A stretch of DNA of 64,000 nt from Flavobacterium quisquiliarum (GCF_019308285.1 NZ_WWEM01000011.1:1-64000); one strand, 5' to 3'. Shown: positions 9,675-17,407, counted from the stretch's first letter. Made by a program: numbers and translations. Notes: generated by a model not told the origin, from the letters alone.

Positions 9675-11924
9675 ATGCGCAATTTTATTTGGAGTTTATT
9701 GCTATTTACTTCAGCAATTTTTACGTCTTTTTCTCAAACAAAAGGCAGCGAAAAAGGAACTTATCTGTCTACAAACAAAGGACAGAAAATCAAATTAAAT
9801 CTATTAGAAGATAACAAATACGAATTGGTATTCTATTCGGGAGATTATGCAGTTAAAGGAGATTCGTTAGTGTTTATTAAAAATAATGAGGCGCAGACTA
9901 GTTTTGATCTTTCTTTTAAGGTTGACAAAAAAGCTAAAAATATTAAAGTCAAATTTCTAGATCCGTCCTATTATGCCTTTTATATTGGTACCCAAAAAGG
10001 GAAAGAGGAAGTAAAATATCAAAGACTTTCGGATATCAAGAGTAAAATAGATCCTGACTGGGCGAAAACTGATTTAGAATTTGAAATTGAGCAAACAGAC
10101 TTTTTGTATTTAGTTTATGAAGAATATGGCGGAAAAAGCAGTGTAAATAAATATGCGTTGCCAAAAAATGTTTCGGAAGTTACTATAAACTACGAATTGG
10201 CTGTTTTGGGAGATTTGCAGATTGCAGGATTCTTTGACAGAAGTACTAATGAATTGAAAATCTCTGAAAAATCAGGATTAAATCCGTTGGTTTTTGTTAA
10301 TGAAAAAGATCCACAGCCGTCTAAGAAAACGGCAAAAGTTACTCCTGTAGAAAGCGAGTCTGTTTCAAATTGGACTTATCCTGGTAAACTAGATGTAAAC
10401 GAAGATTACGGAATGGGAGTTGCTGTTGATACAACCTTGTATCCACCTTTATCGATTAATACTGAAGGGGCTCCACCTGCATATACACGTTATGATTTTA
10501 AATTAAAAATAGAAAACAGTTTAAAGAAAGCAATTGATGCAACAAAAGGTTCTGCCAATAAATTTTTGGTTGTGTATGCCGATAGTAACACTAAGTCGGC
10601 AAAAGAGAGTTTTGATGCTATCGTAAAAGAGCAAGAAACACAGACGGGATATAATATGTATGATAAATATGTTTCTCTTTATGATGTGTATAATTTTTAT
10701 TTGGCTGGAGCCGATGATAAAAAATGGCTGAAAACCAATAAAATTACCAGTGATCCAAGTGTACTTGTTCTAAATGGAGAAGGAAATATAATAGCCTCTG
10801 CAAAATCTGATTTAACAGCACAGCAATATCAATTTGGCTATTATAGTGAATTTTACAGACAACTTTTAAGAGCAGATGCTTTAATCTCAATAAATAATGC
10901 AGTAAAAAATAAGAAAGCAACAGATGCAGATTTAATAAAAGCTTTTAATAAAACAGCATTATTAGAAACTACATACGATTATGATACAGCAACAACTGTT
11001 GATCCTAATTCAACGGAATTTGTAATTACAAAAACAACAGTAGATCAAAAGGAAGTAAATACAGTTTGGAAAAAATTAATTGAATCGCATCAAAAAGACA
11101 AAGCAGTTAATATGTATTTGGCTGAAACCATTGTAAAAGAAATCAAAAACGGTGGCTTTACAAAACAGCTTTTTAATGAAGACAGAATTCTAAACGATAC
11201 TGATTTCTTAGCGATTGATTATCTATTAAAACATTCAGATGAAATAGAGAACAATCGTGAAGCATTTAATAGTAAAGAAGGAGAGTTACATACTTTAGGA
11301 AATATTGTTTCTGAAATTTCGAATGCTTTGCAACAAAATGTTTATTCCTCTCAGGATGGAGTTAAAGGAGAAATCAATAAAGAAAAAGTCAATTCGATTT
11401 ATAAAAAGATAATCACTGCTGGAAAAGGAAATTTTGATGCCTACAAAAATTACTTTGATTATCTGTCGATGGTAGAAGATCAAGATACTTCAAATACAAC
11501 CTATTTAAGAGAATTCAATACCTATTTTGAAGCGAATCTAGCTGGAGGAAATCCTATTGAGAAATTAGATGCAATATTCTCGACATTAGATGCGTCATCT
11601 GCTTATTCTTATGACGGATGGAATGCTTTTAAAGAATATCATTCTAATTTGTGTAATACTGCAGCATGGACAGTAGTATTAAAAGCTCAAAATTCTAGCT
11701 TCTTAAAAGATGCTATTAAATGGTCTGAATACAGTTTATTGGTAACCAAAAACAATTCGTATTATTTAGATACTTTAGCACAATTATATTATAAAGATGG
11801 CCAGAAAGAAAAAGCCATTGCAACACAGACTTTGGCCGTAAAATATTTAGATGCAAATATGGATGGAGTTACAGCAACTGATATAAAAGATACCTTAACA
11901 AAAATGCAAAACGGAACGTATTGA
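9675..11924 (+). CDS. Large secreted protein, possibly with a thioredoxin-like middle
   Basis: 749 residues with a signal peptide ending F-T-S-F-S-Q. The N-terminal half is beta-rich (residues ~25-210). The region about 270-385 (F-L-V-V-Y-A-D-S, then P-S-V-L-V-L-N-G-E-G-N-I-I-A) resembles a thioredoxin-like fold without a CxxC pair. The C-terminal third is helical and ends in a TPR-like stretch (Y-L-D-T-L-A-Q-L-Y-Y-K-D-G-Q-K-E-K-A). It lies 91 bp after the barrel gene on the same strand and may belong with it. Only the general fold assignments are offered. Confidence 0.65.
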   Translation: MRNFIWSLLLFTSAIFTSFSQTKGSEKGTYLSTNKGQKIKLNLLEDNKYELVFYSGDYAVKGDSLVFIKNNEAQTSFDLSFKVDKKAKNIKVKFLDPSYYAFYIGTQKGKEEVKYQRLSDIKSKIDPDWAKTDLEFEIEQTDFLYLVYEEYGGKSSVNKYALPKNVSEVTINYELAVLGDLQIAGFFDRSTNELKISEKSGLNPLVFVNEKDPQPSKKTAKVTPVESESVSNWTYPGKLDVNEDYGMGVAVDTTLYPPLSINTEGAPPAYTRYDFKLKIENSLKKAIDATKGSANKFLVVYADSNTKSAKESFDAIVKEQETQTGYNMYDKYVSLYDVYNFYLAGADDKKWLKTNKITSDPSVLVLNGEGNIIASAKSDLTAQQYQFGYYSEFYRQLLRADALISINNAVKNKKATDADLIKAFNKTALLETTYDYDTATTVDPNSTEFVITKTTVDQKEVNTVWKKLIESHQKDKAVNMYLAETIVKEIKNGGFTKQLFNEDRILNDTDFLAIDYLLKHSDEIENNREAFNSKEGELHTLGNIVSEISNALQQNVYSSQDGVKGEINKEKVNSIYKKIITAGKGNFDAYKNYFDYLSMVEDQDTSNTTYLREFNTYFEANLAGGNPIEKLDAIFSTLDASSAYSYDGWNAFKEYHSNLCNTAAWTVVLKAQNSSFLKDAIKWSEYSLLVTKNNSYYLDTLAQLYYKDGQKEKAIATQTLAVKYLDANMDGVTATDIKDTLTKMQNGTY

Positions 11925-11936
11925 TTAAGTTTAAGT

Positions 11937-11967
11937 AACCCGACAGGTTTTAAAAACTTGTCGGGTT
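11937..11967 (+). terminator. Hairpin downstream of the 749-residue protein gene
   Basis: Stem AACCCGACAGGTTT paired with AAACTTGTCGGGTT (one G.U). The following T-run is weak, so it may act together with the next hairpin. Confidence 0.55.
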
Positions 11968-11985
11968 TAATTTAGAATTTAAAGT

Positions 11986-12022
11986 AAAAAAGGCTGTCTA
12001 AAAATTATAGACAGCCTTTTTT
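11986..12022. terminator. Bidirectional terminator between the secreted-protein gene and metK
   Basis: Perfect 15-bp inverted repeat (11986-12000 with 12008-12022), A-run left and T-run right, placed between two convergent genes. Confidence 0.9.
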
Positions 12023-12043
12023 ATATTTTGAATTTAGATTGAA

Positions 12044-13294
12044 TTACAATCCAAATGCAGTTTTTACTTGGTCAACAAAATCAAGTTTTTCCCATGTAAA
12101 CAATTCAACAGTAACTGTTTTTTCTTGTCCTCCAGGAGCAGAGAAAGTTTTAGTAACCGTTTCTGGTTTACGTCCCATGTGCCCGTAAGCAGCAGTTTCG
12201 CTGTAAATTGGGTTTCTTAATTTCAAACGTTGTTCGATAAAGTAAGGACGCATATCAAAGATAGCTTCTACTTTTTTAGCGATTTCACCGTTAGTTAAGT
12301 TTACTTTAGAAGTTCCGTAAGTCTCAATGAAAATTCCCATTGGCTCAGCAACTCCAATTGCATAAGAAACCTGAACTAAGATTTCGTCAGCAACACCAGC
12401 AGCAACTAAGTTTTTAGCGATATGACGCGTTGCATAAGCAGCACTTCTATCCACTTTACTTGGATCTTTTCCAGAGAATGCACCACCACCGTGAGCACCT
12501 TTTCCACCGTAAGTATCCACGATGATTTTTCTTCCTGTTAAACCAGTATCTCCGTGAGGCCCTCCAATAACGAATTTTCCTGTTGGATTGATATGGTAGT
12601 TGATTTTATCGTTAAATAGGTGAGCGTGCTCTGGATTTTTAGCGATAATTCTTGGAATCAAGATTTCGATAATATCTTTTTTGATTTTAGCCAACATTGC
12701 AGCTTCTTCATCAAAATCATCATGTTGTGTTGAGATTACAATTGCGTCGATACGAGTTGGTTTGTTATCGTCGCTGTATTCTAATGTTACTTGAGATTTA
12801 GCATCTGGACGTAAATAAGTGATTTCTTTGTTTTCACGTCTTAAAATAGCTAACTCTTGTAATAATTTATGAGATAAATCTAATGCCAATGGCATGTAGT
12901 TTTCAGTTTCATTAGTTGCATAACCAAACATCATTCCTTGGTCACCAGCACCTTGTTCTTCTGGCTTAGCTCTGTCAACACCTTGGTTAATGTCTGCAGA
13001 CTGCTCGTGAATAGCTGAAAGAATTCCACAAGAATTCGCTTCAAACATATATTCACTTTTAGTATATCCAATTTTACGGATTACCTCACGTGCAATTTGC
13101 TGAACATCAAGATAAGTATTTGATTTTACTTCACCTGCTAAAATAACCTGACCAGTTGTAACTAAAGTTTCACAAGCAACTTTTGAGTCAGCATCAAATG
13201 CCAAAAAGTTGTCAATTAAAGCATCCGAAATTTGATCTGCAACTTTGTCTGGATGCCCTTCACTAACAGATTCTGACGTAAATAAATAAGCCAT
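12044..13294 (-). CDS. metK: S-adenosylmethionine synthase MetK
   Basis: 416 residues. The N-terminus [15 protein letters not shown] is the MetK signature and carries the catalytic His. [12 protein letters not shown] (about residues 116-127) and G-G-G-A-F-S-G-K-D (about 270-278) are the other signatures. The enzyme makes S-adenosylmethionine from methionine and ATP in the cytoplasm, the end point of the methionine block that surrounds it. It is transcribed alone from the promoter at 13479-13508 through a ~180-nt leader that folds like a SAM-binding riboswitch (separate entry). Confidence 0.97.
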   Translation of the reverse strand: MAYLFTSESVSEGHPDKVADQISDALIDNFLAFDADSKVACETLVTTGQVILAGEVKSNTYLDVQQIAREVIRKIGYTKSEYMFEANSCGILSAIHEQSADINQGVDRAKPEEQGAGDQGMMFGYATNETENYMPLALDLSHKLLQELAILRRENKEITYLRPDAKSQVTLEYSDDNKPTRIDAIVISTQHDDFDEEAAMLAKIKKDIIEILIPRIIAKNPEHAHLFNDKINYHINPTGKFVIGGPHGDTGLTGRKIIVDTYGGKGAHGGGAFSGKDPSKVDRSAAYATRHIAKNLVAAGVADEILVQVSYAIGVAEPMGIFIETYGTSKVNLTNGEIAKKVEAIFDMRPYFIEQRLKLRNPIYSETAAYGHMGRKPETVTKTFSAPGGQEKTVTVELFTWEKLDFVDQVKTAFGL

Positions 13295-13347
13295 AATAAT
13301 GTAATAAAAATGTATTAATTTTAAATTTAAGCGAGGAAATGATTGCT

Positions 13348-13475
13348 AAAAAGGGCTAAAGGAGAGTTTCTGCTTTAGCATTTTTTACTACCGAAAGGAA
13401 TTCTTTCAGCATTCATAACGAAATCATTTCATTACGAAGAGGTTGCAATCAGTTCAAATTTTTCCTCTGTTTCGG
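13348..13475 (-). ncRNA. Candidate SAM-responsive leader of metK (SAM-I-like fold, unproven)
   Basis: On the minus strand the leader shows P1 (13470-13475 with 13391-13396, CCGAAA/TTTCGG). P2 is closed by AGAGG/CCTCT (13464-13468 with 13438-13442) and contains TGATTGCAACC. P3 is a 10-bp hairpin near 13435-13413 with two wobbles. A short loop segment TGCTGAAAGAATTCC follows. The order and the GCAACC and TGCT..A..TTC positions recall SAM-I, but the usual P2 kink region is different. A GCTAAAG/CTTTAGC hairpin (13355-13379) followed by CCTTTTT could be the expression platform. Confidence 0.45.
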
Positions 13476-13478
13476 GTG

Positions 13479-13508
13479 CAAAGGTATGAAACCATTTTGA
13501 TTTGCAAA
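13479..13508 (-). promoter_or_regulatory. metK promoter (Bacteroidetes type)
   Basis: On the minus strand: TTTG (13505-13508), 18-nt spacer, TACCTTTG (13479-13486). This is an exact match to the TTTG / TAnnTTTG consensus. Transcription should start near 13472. Confidence 0.8.
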
Positions 13509-13597
13509 TCAAAGTTCAACTTTTTTTATTTTTTATAGCAGAAATTTAACAGAAGTATAGTATTTTGATAGGGTAATGGAAAATAATTTGATTTTTG

Positions 13598-13629
13598 TTT
13601 GGTGGTTTGAAAAAAAGTTCTCAAATTTG
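13598..13629 (+). promoter_or_regulatory. Promoter of the Met/Cys leader-metY transcript
   Basis: TTTG (13598-13601), 20-nt spacer, CAAATTTG (13622-13629), one mismatch from TAnnTTTG. The promoter at 17031-17062 has the same spacing and a similar CATATTTG. The first leader ORF starts about 20 nt downstream. Confidence 0.55.
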
Positions 13630-13649
13630 TCCTGTAAAACAATAAGAAA

Positions 13650-13706
13650 ATGAATTTAACTGCTAAAAATATGTGTTGTATGATGTCGGAACAATCCGCA
13701 GAGTAA
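13650..13706 (+). CDS. Leader peptide 1 with Met-Cys-Cys-Met-Met run (putative attenuator)
   Basis: 18-codon ORF, M-N-L-T-A-K-N-M-C-C-M-M-S-E-Q-S-A-E, with an A-rich start context (AAGAAAATG). Codons 8-12 (13671-13685) are five consecutive Met/Cys codons. The last two sense codons spell GCAGAG (13698-13703), which is also complementary to CTCTGC (13749-13754) in the following terminator. A ribosome stalled on the Met/Cys codons would leave GCAGAG free to block the terminator, while one that reaches the stop would cover it. This is the logic of translational attenuation. It lies upstream of metY. Coding is inferred, not proven. Confidence 0.75.
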   Translation: MNLTAKNMCCMMSEQSAE

Positions 13707-13745
13707 CTCTATTGTTTAGTAATTAAGTCTACAAAATACAATAAG

Positions 13746-13774
13746 AACCTCTGCCCAACAGCAGAGGTTTTTTT
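13746..13774 (+). terminator. Attenuator terminator 1
   Basis: Stem AACCTCTGC/GCAGAGGTT (13746-13754 with 13761-13769) with a 6-nt loop, then a T7 run. The 5' arm is the alternative partner of 13698-13703 in leader ORF 1. Confidence 0.85.
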
Positions 13775-13803
13775 ATGAAAACAAAAAATTAAAAGAAGAA
13801 GAA

Positions 13804-13884
13804 ATGAAAAATTCAACAGTAAATAAAATGATGATGTGTTGTAAGATGCCAATGTGTATCCAAAGTTGCTGTTGCCAAAAGTGA
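13804..13884 (+). CDS. Leader peptide 2, 12 of 26 residues Met or Cys (putative attenuator)
   Basis: 26-codon ORF beginning M-K-N-S-T-V-N-K-M-M-M-C-C-K-M-P and ending I-Q-S-C-C-C-Q-K. It contains six Met and six Cys. The start context is A-rich (GAAGAAGAAATG). Bases 13872-13881 (last Cys codons through the final Lys codon) can form 10 bp, one wobble, with 13921-13930 in the terminator's 5' arm. This second attenuator lies in the same transcript as leader 1 and before metY. The composition is too biased to be a structural protein by chance and fits a sensor of charged Met and Cys tRNAs. Confidence 0.8.
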   Translation: MKNSTVNKMMMCCKMPMCIQSCCCQK

Positions 13885-13915
13885 AAGATCGAATCTTTGT
13901 TATAGTTTCAACTAT

Positions 13916-13952
13916 AAGCCCTTTTGGTAAGCCATCCGAAAGGGCTTTTTTT
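13916..13952 (+). terminator. Attenuator terminator 2
   Basis: 12-bp stem with one G.U (13916-13927 with 13936-13947) around an 8-nt loop, followed by T-rich sequence. Two smaller hairpins lie between ORF and terminator (AAAGAT/ATCTTT at about 13884-13898 and TATAGTT/AACTATA at 13901-13916). Confidence 0.85.
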
Positions 13953-13978
13953 ATTTCAATCTCTTAAAATTTTAAATC

Positions 13979-14155
13979 ATGAATACATTAGATATCAATA
14001 CAATCGCATTTCAATATTTGTTGAGAAATAATTCTCTAAATAATAATGCTGAAGAAACAGCAGAAGCTGTAAAGTATAATCCGGAACAGCGTATTAAAAA
14101 CCAGAAATCATTGCTATTTCATTTGTATGATCTGGAAGAAGAAGCGGATCAATAA
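13979..14155 (+). CDS. Small protein of unknown function upstream of metY
   Basis: 58 residues, starting M-N-T-L-D-I-N-T and ending in an acidic tail. The middle is Asn/Glu-rich. The segment N-P-E-Q-R-I-K-N-Q-K-S-L-L-F-H-L-Y resembles N-A-E-K-K-A-P-N-S-L-L-F-L-M-Y in the small protein at 17487-17690. Both lie directly after a pair of leader-ORF/terminator units and before a methionine gene. There is no signal peptide, membrane span or metal motif. It ends 68 bp before metY and is probably cotranscribed. Function unknown. Confidence 0.65.
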   Translation: MNTLDINTIAFQYLLRNNSLNNNAEETAEAVKYNPEQRIKNQKSLLFHLYDLEEEADQ

Positions 14156-14223
14156 CAATTTCAAGAATCAATATCAATTACAATATATAAACGTATTAAC
14201 AATACCTAAAAAACTAAGAAATC

Positions 14224-15528
14224 ATGAGTACACAAAAATTTGCAACAAACGCATTACACGCAGGACACGATGTTACTAAAAATTCAGGAACAAGAGCAGT
14301 GCCAATTTACCAAACATCATCATACGTATTTAATAATGCCGATCATGCAGCTAACTTATTTGGCCTTGCGGAAGCTGGATTTATCTATACCAGATTAAAT
14401 AACCCGACAAATGATGTGTTGGAACAGCGCCTTGCAGCGCTTGAAGGAGGGATCGGAGCTGTAGTTACAGCTTCTGGAGCATCGGCAATTTCTACAACAT
14501 TATTGACATTACTGAAAGCTGGAGATCATATCGTAGCCTCGAACAGTTTATATGGCGGGACTTATAATCTTTTAAAGGTTACGTTGCCAAGATTGGGAAT
14601 TACAACAACATTTGTTGATCCTTCAAAACCAGAAAATTTTACCAAAGCGGCAAAAGAAAATACACGAGCTTTCTTTGTGGAATCTCTAGGAAATCCAAAA
14701 TTAGACGTTTTAGATTTAAAAGGAATTTCGGCAGAAGCCAAAGCATTCAAAGTGCCATTCATAGTAGATAATACAGTTGCGACACCTTATTTGTTAAACC
14801 CTATTAAATATGGTGCCGATATTGTCATTCACTCCTTAACTAAATATATCGCTGGAAACGGAACTTCTTTGGGAGGTGTTATCATTGATGCTGGAAATTT
14901 TGATTGGGCAAACGGAAAATTCCCTGAATTTACCGAACCATCAGCAGGTTACCACGGATTAGTATATCACGAAGCTTTAGGGAATGCTGCTTTTATTGCA
15001 AAAGCACGAATTGAAGGTCTGCGTGATTTTGGTGCCGCTTTGAGTCCATTTAATGCTTTTCAGATTATTCAAGGTTTAGAAACACTTCCAATCCGAATCA
15101 AGAAACATAGTGAAAATGCTTTGGCTTTGGCCGAATGGTTAGAGAAACAAGATGAGGTGGTGTGGGTAAATTATCCAGGTTTAAAATCCAATAAATATTA
15201 TGATTTAGCCAAAGAATATTTACCAGAAGGACAAAGCGGAATTATTACTTTCGGATTAAAAGGAGGTTTTGATGCGGCTAAAAAAGTGGTAGACAATACC
15301 AAGTTATTCTCTTTACTGGCTAATATTGGCGATACTAAATCGCTGATTATTCATCCAGCAAGTACAACGCATCAGCAATTAACAGATGAAGAGCAGATTG
15401 AAACAGGAGTTTCAAAAGATTTGGTTCGTCTGTCAGTGGGAATTGAAGATATTGAGGATTTAATTGCTGATCTGCAGGCTGTTTTTGAAACCGTTTCGCT
15501 TTCACAATACAGCATCAATAAAAATTAG
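14224..15528 (+). CDS. metY: O-acetylhomoserine sulfhydrylase MetY
   Basis: 434 residues, the length of MetY rather than the ~390 of MetB/MetZ. It is a Cys/Met-metabolism PLP enzyme. The PLP lysine is in H-S-L-T-K-Y-I-A-G-N-G (about residue 209). G-F-I-Y-T-R-L-N-N-P-T (about 56-66) and the tail H-P-A-S-T-T-H-Q-Q-L plus R-L-S-V-G-I-E are typical. It combines O-acetylhomoserine with sulfide to give homocysteine, joining sulfate assimilation to methionine synthesis. It has no promoter of its own that I can see; transcription from 13598 must pass both attenuators. Confidence 0.92.
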   Translation: MSTQKFATNALHAGHDVTKNSGTRAVPIYQTSSYVFNNADHAANLFGLAEAGFIYTRLNNPTNDVLEQRLAALEGGIGAVVTASGASAISTTLLTLLKAGDHIVASNSLYGGTYNLLKVTLPRLGITTTFVDPSKPENFTKAAKENTRAFFVESLGNPKLDVLDLKGISAEAKAFKVPFIVDNTVATPYLLNPIKYGADIVIHSLTKYIAGNGTSLGGVIIDAGNFDWANGKFPEFTEPSAGYHGLVYHEALGNAAFIAKARIEGLRDFGAALSPFNAFQIIQGLETLPIRIKKHSENALALAEWLEKQDEVVWVNYPGLKSNKYYDLAKEYLPEGQSGIITFGLKGGFDAAKKVVDNTKLFSLLANIGDTKSLIIHPASTTHQQLTDEEQIETGVSKDLVRLSVGIEDIEDLIADLQAVFETVSLSQYSINKN

Positions 15529-15551
15529 GTTTTTTTGTTTTTTGTTTGAAA

Positions 15552-15591
15552 AATTGCCTTTAGCGAGTGGTTTTGCTAAAGGTAATTTTTT
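15552..15591 (+). terminator. Terminator downstream of metY
   Basis: Stem 15552-15564 with 15575-15587 (CCTTTAGC/GCTAAAGG core, one G.U), followed by a T-run. Confidence 0.8.
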
Positions 15592-15614
15592 ATGAAAAGC
15601 ATCATTATAAAATT

Positions 15615-15733
15615 AAACCATATAAGTGATATAAATGCATTTCAATATAGACACACCGCAGTGTATCTAACTCTAAACAGAAGAACTGCTATGTACACGG
15701 CAATTAAATGAACTTATATTACTTATATGGTTT
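15615..15733. repeat. MITE-like palindromic repeat, family B, copy 1
   Basis: 119-bp element with 28-bp imperfect terminal inverted repeats (15615-15642 and 15706-15733). The outer sequence is AAACCATATAAGTGATATAA. A shorter relative is at 24536-24610. It sits 15 bp before the start of the divergent homoserine dehydrogenase gene. Confidence 0.8.
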
Positions 15734-15748
15734 TAAAAATTAAAAATT

Positions 15749-16837
15749 ATGTCAAAGCTTAAAATAAACATAGTCCTTTTTGGAATTGGTAATATCGGAA
15801 GTACTTTGATTAATCAGATTATAGAAAGTCAGGAGTTTTTTCTCGAAAGTAAAAATGTAGATTTTCATTTTCCAATAATAACCAATTCGACGGTCGCTTT
15901 TTTTGAGAAAGAAGGCGTAGGGTATGCTTGGGAAACCAACTTTTTACAATTGGCAGTTCCTTTTAAAGTGGAAGATATTGTTGAATTTGCCAAAGAAAAT
16001 GAATTCGAAAACTTGATCGCGGTAGATGCAACAGCCAGTGATGAATTGGTAAAACACTACAATACCTTGATCAAAAACGGATTTAATATCGTTGCTGTTA
16101 ATAAAAAAGCCAATACGCTTCCGATAGATTTGTACAAAGAGTTAAGAGCCAATCTTAAAAAGTATGATAAAGAGTTTTTGTATGAAACCTCAGTTGATAC
16201 CGGAATTCCAGTTTTGCAGACTTTGAGAGATTTGTATTATTCTGGCGAAAAAATCACGAAGATTCGTGGTGTTTTCTCGGATAATCTGAGTTATGTTTTC
16301 AATAGATTTTCAGTAGAAAACGTTTCGTTTTCTTCGGTTTTAAAAGATGCAAGTCTTTTAGGATTGATGAAATCAACATTTAAAGAAGATTTATCTGGAA
16401 ATGACACAGCAAGAAAACTTCTGATACTGGCGAGAGAAATTGGAAAAGATTTCGAGTTTTCAGACATTCAAATAAAACCCTTTATCACAGAAGAACATTT
16501 GGAGAAAAATGGTGTCCTGAATAAAGACGCGATAGATAAATCCTTTAAAATTGCAAAAATCACACAGGCAGACAATAGCGTATTGCGATATGTGGGCGAA
16601 TTTGATTTGGAGAAGAATCAACTGGAAGTCAAATTGATTTCTGAACCTGTTAGTTCTGCAATTGGACAATTAAAAGGTTCTGATACCATTTTTGAAATTT
16701 ATACACAATCTTACGCTGCTGTTCCGATTGTAATTCAAAGTGCGCCACCATGTAAACAAGCAATTTCGAGGGGAATCATAACCGATATTCTAAAAGTTGC
16801 AGAAAGAATTAGAAATAAAGAGGCTGTTTGGTCTTAG
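15749..16837 (+). CDS. Divergent homoserine dehydrogenase paralogue, substrate glutamate missing
   Basis: 362 residues, stand-alone, with no aspartokinase or ACT domain. The NAD(P) fold (F-G-I-G-N-I-G, residues 11-17), V-N-K-K-A-N (118-122), E-T-S-V-D-T-G-I-P (146-154), and D-L-S-G-N-D-T-A-R-K (214-223) align well to the HSD half of the fusion at 19052. Asp219 and Lys223 of the catalytic set are kept. The conserved Y-T-E-P-D-P is replaced by L-M-K-S-T-F, so the homoserine-binding Glu is Lys208. G-A-G is D-T-G, and S-G-T is S-D-N. It may act on another substrate or be a regulatory or inactive paralogue. Confidence 0.8.
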   Translation: MSKLKINIVLFGIGNIGSTLINQIIESQEFFLESKNVDFHFPIITNSTVAFFEKEGVGYAWETNFLQLAVPFKVEDIVEFAKENEFENLIAVDATASDELVKHYNTLIKNGFNIVAVNKKANTLPIDLYKELRANLKKYDKEFLYETSVDTGIPVLQTLRDLYYSGEKITKIRGVFSDNLSYVFNRFSVENVSFSSVLKDASLLGLMKSTFKEDLSGNDTARKLLILAREIGKDFEFSDIQIKPFITEEHLEKNGVLNKDAIDKSFKIAKITQADNSVLRYVGEFDLEKNQLEVKLISEPVSSAIGQLKGSDTIFEIYTQSYAAVPIVIQSAPPCKQAISRGIITDILKVAERIRNKEAVWS

Positions 16838-17030
16838 ATTTTCTCAAAAAAAACTAAAAATATAACTGATGTTCTTTGATAAATTGATTTGTCAATGGAG
16901 TTTAGAGCTGAAAAATGATCTTTTTTCGATTTGTTTAGTCAGAATAATCTTTATTTTGTTTTTGTAAGATGTTTTTTAACGTTAAAAATAACTTTTTTAA
17001 CGAATTTTGTAATTAAATTCCTGAATTTCA

Positions 17031-17062
17031 TTTGTGTAATAGAAAAAATAGTTGCATATTTG
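17031..17062 (+). promoter_or_regulatory. Promoter of the second leader-peptide transcript
   Basis: TTTG (17031-17034), 20-nt spacer, CATATTTG (17055-17062). The AT-rich 190 bp upstream hold nothing else recognisable. Confidence 0.5.
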
Positions 17063-17089
17063 TTGTACCCAAAAACTACTAGAAATCAA

Positions 17090-17161
17090 ATGAACTTAAA
17101 AGTCAACAAAATGTTTTGTGCCATTTCGGTTATTACCGAGGCTGGGTCGCCTATTGCTTAA
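17090..17161 (+). CDS. Leader peptide 3 (putative attenuator)
   Basis: 23-codon ORF: M-N-L-K-V-N-K-M-F-C-A-I-S-V-I-T, then E-A-G-S-P-I-A. Its V-N-K-M start resembles leaders 2 and 4. The frame is open further upstream to an ATG at 16931, but that start lies before the likely promoter. GAGGCT (17138-17143) can pair with AGCCTC (17191-17196) in the following terminator. There is no long Met/Cys run; Ile, Val, Ala, Thr and one Cys are present, so the amino acid sensed is unclear. Confidence 0.6.
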   Translation: MNLKVNKMFCAISVITEAGSPIA

Positions 17162-17187
17162 AATTGTAAGAAACACAATATATTAGT

Positions 17188-17222
17188 AAAAGCCTCCCAA
17201 AGAACATTGGGAGGCTTTTTAA
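17188..17222 (+). terminator. Attenuator terminator 3
   Basis: 13-bp perfect stem (17188-17200 with 17207-17219; core GCCTCCCAA/TTGGGAGGC), 6-nt loop, T-run. Confidence 0.9.
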
Positions 17223-17265
17223 TTATAAAAAAATGCAGAATTTAAATATACAATATAAATCACAG

Positions 17266-17337
17266 ATGAATAAATCCTTACAGGTGAACAAGATGTTTGC
17301 TGTCGCGCTTATTTGCGTACGCGCATCGGTCTGTTGA
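17266..17337 (+). CDS. Leader peptide 4 (putative attenuator)
   Basis: 23-codon ORF: M-N-K-S-L-Q-V-N-K-M-F-A-V-A-L-I-C-V, then R-A-S-V-C. An in-frame ATG at 17233 could add 11 codons. It shares V-N-K-M-F with leader 3. The segment 17336-17346, beginning inside the stop codon, can form 11 bp with one wobble to 17374-17384 of the terminator. It is rich in Val, Ala, Leu, Ile and Cys codons. It lies upstream of the metX/aspartokinase-HSD locus. Confidence 0.6.
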   Translation: MNKSLQVNKMFAVALICVRASVC

Positions 17338-17368
17338 TACTAAAAGTATAAATGAGTTTAAAAAACTT

Positions 17369-17407
17369 AAACCCTTTTGGTATCTAAAAATCCAAAAGGG
17401 TTTTTTT
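17369..17407 (+). terminator. Attenuator terminator 4
   Basis: 12-bp perfect stem (17369-17380 with 17392-17403; core CCCTTTTGG/CCAAAAGGG), 11-nt loop, T7 run. The 5' arm and loop are complementary to the end of leader 4. Confidence 0.9.

Noticed and set aside
16931..17161. A 76-codon ORF ending with leader peptide 3
   Set aside because: Its first two thirds lie upstream of the likely promoter and are Phe/Leu/Ile-rich by AT bias. Only the last 23 codons from 17090 have the conserved V-N-K-M start, so the short form was annotated.
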